Shown: piece after piece, positions 60,236-64,000 of the stretch
How positions within the stretch are numbered: position 1 is the stretch's first letter
Layout: the number at the start of each line of letters is the position of its first letter
NCBI GenBank assembly: GCA_021029595.1
Contig: JAJJOY010000007.1
Span: 1 to 64,000 of the forward strand
DNA length: 64,000 nt
Source of the DNA: Hominenteromicrobium mulieris
GTDB lineage: Bacteria > Bacillota > Clostridia > Oscillospirales > Acutalibacteraceae
Reading direction: 5' to 3'
Translations under genes and position numbers: made by a program
The notes under the pieces: model-generated
Told to the model about the DNA's origin: nothing
Database searches by the model: none
What the model saw: only the letters and a program-made list of their open reading frames with translations

Positions 60236-62482
60236 TTATGCGTTAAGCTGCTTCAGGAGCATCTCACCTGCGCCGGCGGGCACACTGTCGCCGCCAAACG
60301 ATAACAGCGCACGCAGCGGCATTTCCGCCATCATACGTGCCATGGCCTCGCCCATGCCGATGTCGTCCGCATCTGCCTGTGCAAGCGGGTTCTGTGCCAT
60401 CATCTTGCCGAGAATCTCGCGGCCGACGGGACTTTCCATAATCTCTTCAATCGTGGAATTCATTGTGTAGACGCGCTTAATCTGCGTAGTAGAGGTGACG
60501 TTCACCGTCGCGGTGCAGGCGATGTCGCGGCTGGATTTTGCCGCCATAATCGTGTAGTCGCCGGACTCAACGTACCAATCGGAAATATCGGTGCGGTAGT
60601 ACGCGAACGCACGCTTTGCGAGCGTAAAGGTGACGGTCTTCTCCTCGCCCGGCTCAAGCTCGACCTTTTCAAAGCCGCGCAGCTCTTTTATGGGACGAAT
60701 GGTGTGGCTTTCCGGCATGCCGACGTACAGCTGCACGACCTCTTTGCCCTTCACCTTGCCGGTGTTGCGGACGTTGACGGAGACGGTCAGCGTATCGGTA
60801 TCCTTCATCTTGGACTTATCAAGCGTTAAATTGCTATATTCAAACGTCGTATAGCTGAGGCCGTAGCCGAACGGGAACAACACGTCCATGTTCTTTTTGT
60901 CGTAGTAGCGGTAACCGACAAATACGCCCTCGCGATACTCGGTCTTATTCTGCTCATCACCGAAGAAATAGAGGTACGAGGGGTTATCCTCCAGACGGCG
61001 TGGGAACGTTTCCGCGAGTTTGCCGGAAGGGTTCACATCGCCGAACAGCAGGTCGAGCGTCGCGGTGCCGACGGCTTCACCGCCGAGGTATGCGTACAGC
61101 ACGCCGCGCACGTCATCAATCCACGGCATGGTGATGCAGCCGCCGCACATGACGACGACAACGGTGTTCTTCTGCACCTCGGAAACAGCTTTGACGAGTG
61201 CTTCGTGGTTTTTCGGCATCGAAAGCGTGCGGCGATCCATGCCCTCGGACTCCATGGCGTCCGTGATGCCGACGAACACAACGGCAACATCGGCGTTCTT
61301 TGCAGCCTCCTGTGCTTCCTTGAGGAGCGCTTCGTCGGACTCTGTGGTGTTCGTATCGTAGCCGGGCGCGTAGGTGACATCGAGTCCCTTTGCAGCCTCG
61401 AGCGCGCTTGTAACCTTATAGGAGTTCACATGCGAGCTGCCGCCGCCCTGAAAACGCGGAGTCTCCGCAAACTTACCGATGAACGCGAGTTTCTGACTGC
61501 GCTTTAATGGCAGAATGCCATCATTTTTGAGCAGAACCATGGACTCATCTGCAATCTTGCGCGCTTCTTCGTGGTCGGCTTCAAAATCGATCTTCGTTTC
61601 GGACTGCTTATTTTCGGTGTATTTGAGAACGATGTTCAAAATGCGCTCCACGGCGGTATCGAGCACCTTGATATCGAGCGTACCGTTGTTGACCGCGTCA
61701 ACGATCTGCTTGTCGTTTGCGGCGTTTTTGCCGGGCATTTCAAGCTCCATGCCGGCTTCAAGGCACTTTACGCGGTCTGCGGTGGTCGCGCCCCAGTCGC
61801 TCATCACGTAGCCGTCAAAGCCCCACTCGTCGCGGAGAATATCGGTCAGCAAGCGCTTGTTTTCAGCGGCGAATGTACCGTTGATGCGGTTATACGAGCA
61901 CATAATCGTCCACGGGTTCGAGTCCTTTACGGCAGTCTCAAACGCAGAAAGGTAAATTTCGCGCAGGGTGCGTTCATCAACGACGCTGTCGCTGGACATG
62001 CGGTTGTATTCCTGACTGTTGGCGGCGAAATGCTTCACGCTGACGCCGACATTCTGGCTCTGCACGCCGTTTATGTAGTTTTTGGCAAGCTCGCCGGTGA
62101 GGTACGGGTCTTCGGAAAGATACTCAAAATTGCGGCCACCGAGCGGAGAACGCTTGATGTTGATGGCCGGGCCGAGCAGAACGGAAAGGTCATCCGCCTG
62201 GCAGGCGTGGCCAAGCACTTCACCGGAGCGGCGGAACAGCTCGCGGTCGAATGAGCACGCCATGCAGGAGCCTGTGGGGTAGCTGGTGGCGGGCACGCTG
62301 GCGTTGAGGCCGAGGTGATCGGCGGCGTCAGACTGCTTACGGATGCCGCACGGGCCGTCCGAGACCATGACGGATTCAATGCCGAGGCGCTGCGGAGTAT
62401 CGAGATGCCAGAAGTCTTTACCGGAGCAAAGCGCGGCTTTCTCTTCCAGTGTCATTTGAGAAATGATCGATTTCACATCCAT
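60236..62482 (-). CDS. Glycoside hydrolase family 3 beta-glucosidase-like
   Basis: Retaining glycosidase of 748 residues. Domain 1 TIM barrel with nucleophile Asp229 (VMSDWGAT), domain 2 alpha/beta sandwich and a C-terminal fibronectin III-like domain (about 580-670, ELRGFEKVELEPGEEKTVTF). A 70-residue tail follows with MNSTIEEIMESPVGREILGK, seen in Clostridia GH3 enzymes. Cytoplasmic, no signal peptide. ATG 62482 follows AGGAG by 8 bases; the upstream 20 codons are not needed. Acts with the esterase downstream. Confidence 0.92.
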   Translation of the reverse strand: MDVKSIISQMTLEEKAALCSGKDFWHLDTPQRLGIESVMVSDGPCGIRKQSDAADHLGLNASVPATSYPTGSCMACSFDRELFRRSGEVLGHACQADDLSVLLGPAINIKRSPLGGRNFEYLSEDPYLTGELAKNYINGVQSQNVGVSVKHFAANSQEYNRMSSDSVVDERTLREIYLSAFETAVKDSNPWTIMCSYNRINGTFAAENKRLLTDILRDEWGFDGYVMSDWGATTADRVKCLEAGMELEMPGKNAANDKQIVDAVNNGTLDIKVLDTAVERILNIVLKYTENKQSETKIDFEADHEEARKIADESMVLLKNDGILPLKRSQKLAFIGKFAETPRFQGGGSSHVNSYKVTSALEAAKGLDVTYAPGYDTNTTESDEALLKEAQEAAKNADVAVVFVGITDAMESEGMDRRTLSMPKNHEALVKAVSEVQKNTVVVVMCGGCITMPWIDDVRGVLYAYLGGEAVGTATLDLLFGDVNPSGKLAETFPRRLEDNPSYLYFFGDEQNKTEYREGVFVGYRYYDKKNMDVLFPFGYGLSYTTFEYSNLTLDKSKMKDTDTLTVSVNVRNTGKVKGKEVVQLYVGMPESHTIRPIKELRGFEKVELEPGEEKTVTFTLAKRAFAYYRTDISDWYVESGDYTIMAAKSSRDIACTATVNVTSTTQIKRVYTMNSTIEEIMESPVGREILGKMMAQNPLAQADADDIGMGEAMARMMAEMPLRALLSFGGDSVPAGAGEMLLKQLNA

Positions 62483-62512
62483 ACAAACAACTCCTATGAC
62501 TGATTTGAGTTC

Positions 62513-62541
62513 AGTATAGCACACTTTCGCGAAAATTTCCA
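62513..62541 (-). promoter_or_regulatory. Promoter of GH3-esterase operon
   Basis: TGGAAA, 17-base spacer, TATACT with TG extension; TTTTCGCGAAAG palindrome in the spacer may be an operator. Confidence 0.45.
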
Positions 62542-62588
62542 TAGATAATTCAGAAATTTTGTTGACTTTATTGGTAGAAAGATATTAT

Positions 62589-62616
62589 AAAAGCCGATAC
62601 GATTACATCGGCTTTT
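62589..62616. terminator. Terminator of queH-amidohydrolase operon
   Basis: AAAAGCCGAT/ATCGGCTTTT stem between the amidohydrolase and the GH3 promoter. Confidence 0.88.
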
Positions 62617-62618
62617 CA

Positions 62619-63428
62619 TCACAATTTGAATAGTTTTTCAAAATTATCATAAAGCATTTTCCGGTTCTCTTCCTCCCCGTAGCCGAGTGCGAAAAAGCGT
62701 TCAAGCTCCTTTTTGTGCGTCCACATGGGGAAATCCGTGCCGAACATGACTTTATCCATACCGAAATGTTCAATGCTCCTTCTTGCTTCGTCCGGGTTCA
62801 ACACAAACAGCGAGCTGCTGGTATCGACCCACACGTTCGCGCCTTTTAGGCACGCTTTGGCTTCATCCCAGCGCTGGTAACCGCCGAGATGCGCGGCGAT
62901 GCACTTTAATTCCGGCAGCTTTTCGAGCACATTTGCAAGCTTCTTCGGCGCAGAGAGCTCGCTTCTGGCGTCACCCATGTGAAATAAAATCGGCAAATCG
63001 CGCGCCATGCAGGCTTTGTAGACCGGCAGCATTTTTTCGTCATCGATGGCAAAGCCTTGAAAATCCGAGTGCAGCTTGATGCCGTGCAGGCCGAGCGCCT
63101 GAATTTCATTGAGCTCTTTTTCGACGTCCTCAATGTCCCGGTGCCATGCGCCAAGGCCGACGAACTTCGGGTATTTTTCGCATTTGGCCGCGATGAAACG
63201 ATTGATGGAGCCAACCTGCTCCACTTTTGTCGCAACGGAGCAGACGAGAAATTTATCGAATCCTACGGCGGTGCCCTCTTCGTTTAAAACGTGCGGCAGG
63301 CCGACCTCCGCCATGGGAAGATCATAAAAACGGCCAACGTTTTCGGTCGCCTTTTCCGCTATCTTGCCGGGATAAATGTGGGCGTGCGCGTCGGCGGCAC
63401 GGTACAAAACGCCGTTATGCTTCACCAT
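62619..63428 (-). CDS. Amidohydrolase 2-family metal-dependent hydrolase
   Basis: TIM-barrel metal enzyme of 269 residues. The N-terminal DAHAHIYP gives the first His pair, HMGDA and AHLGGYQRWDEA the middle His, and FGTDFPMWTHKKE the late Asp. This order is that of amidohydrolase 2/ACMSD-like hydrolases and decarboxylases. The substrate is not clear. ATG 63428 follows AGGGAGG by 9 bases and overlaps the end of queH by 14 bases; the two are translationally coupled. Confidence 0.85.
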   Translation of the reverse strand: MVKHNGVLYRAADAHAHIYPGKIAEKATENVGRFYDLPMAEVGLPHVLNEEGTAVGFDKFLVCSVATKVEQVGSINRFIAAKCEKYPKFVGLGAWHRDIEDVEKELNEIQALGLHGIKLHSDFQGFAIDDEKMLPVYKACMARDLPILFHMGDARSELSAPKKLANVLEKLPELKCIAAHLGGYQRWDEAKACLKGANVWVDTSSSLFVLNPDEARRSIEHFGMDKVMFGTDFPMWTHKKELERFFALGYGEEENRKMLYDNFEKLFKL

Positions 63429-64000
63429 GCGCCTTCGCCTCCCTTTCTTTTTTCGAGAACACACAGCCACAGAAATCCTGCCGATATAGGTTATAGTCTG
63501 CCGAAAGCTGAATGGAGCGCTTATAGCCCTCCTGTTTTTTGAAATCGGACGGCAAGTGCGGCACGCCGTATTCTTCTGCAAGCGCTTCGCCGATCTCATT
63601 TAGCTTCTGCGCGTTTTTCAGCGGGCTGATGGACAGCGTTGTCGTGAAAAAATCAAAATGATGCTCTGCGGCATACTTTGCCGCTGCTTCCATACGCAGC
63701 TTGTAGCACGCAAAACAGCGCTCGCCGCCCTCCGGGATGTGCTCAAGCCCGCGCACGGCGGTGAAGAATTCTTCCGGCACGTAAGGCAGATCAACAAGCG
63801 CTACTTCCTTGGTGCATGGCATTTCGGAGATAAGCCGCTTTAACTCTGCTTCCCTTTTTTGATACTCCGCCTCCGGATAAATATTGGGATTATAAAACAG
63901 CACGGTAATTTTAAAATGTGCTGTAAGCTTCTCCAAAACGGCGCTGGAGCACGGCGCACAGCACGCGTGCAAGAGCAAAGTCGGCCGCTTTTCCTCGTGC
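63415..64000 (-). CDS. queH: Epoxyqueuosine reductase QueH (5' end outside window)
   Basis: Final enzyme of queuosine synthesis for tRNA position 34, reducing epoxyqueuosine. The visible 194 residues show LLLHACCAPCSS with the CCxxC cysteines, CFACYKLRME with the CxxC pair, NPNIYPEAEY and the late DFCGC. The reading frame continues through the window edge (HEEKRPTLLLHACC), so about 10-20 residues are missing. The QueG form is an alternative in other bacteria; this is clearly QueH. Confidence 0.93.
   Translation of the reverse strand, partial: HEEKRPTLLLHACCAPCSSAVLEKLTAHFKITVLFYNPNIYPEAEYQKREAELKRLISEMPCTKEVALVDLPYVPEEFFTAVRGLEHIPEGGERCFACYKLRMEAAAKYAAEHHFDFFTTTLSISPLKNAQKLNEIGEALAEEYGVPHLPSDFKKQEGYKRSIQLSADYNLYRQDFCGCVFSKKEREAKAHGEA

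Noticed and set aside
1-64000. CRISPR array or phage structural genes
   Set aside because: No regularly spaced repeats and no capsid, tail, portal or integrase-like proteins were found.

Overview
The window looks like chromosome of a spore-forming, low-oxygen Clostridia-type Firmicute, most likely a gut Oscillospirales relative. Supporting signs are dipicolinate synthase genes (dpaA/dpaB), a YlmC/YmxH-type sporulation protein, a DnaD-type primosome protein with its helicase loader, QueH, an Lsa-type ABC-F protein, and many intracellular glycoside hydrolases for plant and mucin sugars. Spacing of -35/-10 boxes and strong AGGAGG ribosome sites are typical of Firmicutes. Species cannot be named from this sequence alone.

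Layout. 0.2-1.6 kb: dpaB-dpaA (minus), with a sigma-K-like promoter. 1.9-4.1 kb: murC and a Cof-type HAD phosphatase. 4.2-7.4 kb (minus): large membrane protein, rsmA, small membrane protein. 7.6-11.8 kb: dCMP deaminase, ABC-F, acyltransferase 3, histidine phosphatase. 12-18.4 kb: XRE regulator, AsnB, D-aspartate ligase, aspartate racemase, second AsnB; this reads as one operon making and probably amidating a D-Asp/D-Asn cell-wall crossbridge. 18.5-22.3 kb: AraC regulator divergent from a GH2 enzyme, then an anchored Cys/His protein. 22.4-25.2 kb (minus): tsf, rpsB, YlmC, SGNH hydrolase. 25.3-28.7 kb: NAD(P) amine dehydrogenase-like protein, an IS110 remnant, tRNA-Leu(CAA), GH43, tRNA-Ser(GGA). 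29-37.3 kb: ppx-ppk polyphosphate pair, phosphofructokinase, TIM-barrel isomerase, pepT, Gfo/Idh/MocA oxidoreductase. 37.3-45.1 kb: CBS protein, tRNA-Thr(CGT), DnaD-like and DnaI/DnaC-like proteins, M3 peptidase, a solitary EctB-type aminotransferase, prfB. 45.4-50.8 kb: RING/zinc-ribbon membrane protein, galU, rpsF-ssb-rpsR, SprT-like protein, GH18.

50.9-55.9 kb differs: codon use shifts to CGG, CCC and GTG, and the segment (broken chemotaxis receptor, beta-lactamase-fold hydrolase, GPH/MFS transporter, AraC regulator) starts at a tRNA-Trp broken in its anticodon loop and ends at a truncated WYL-type regulator. It is best read as acquired DNA or a rearrangement, with assembly chimera as the alternative. 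56.4-58.8 kb holds two identical tRNA-Leu(GAG) genes around ogt and a complete IS3-family element that landed in the loop of the ogt terminator. 58.8-64 kb (minus) holds queH (cut by the window edge), an amidohydrolase, a GH3 glucosidase and a type-B carboxylesterase.

No CRISPR array, rRNA or replication origin was seen. No gene cluster here is clearly without precedent; the D-Asp operon, the island with its broken borders and the insertion into a terminator loop are the most notable items.
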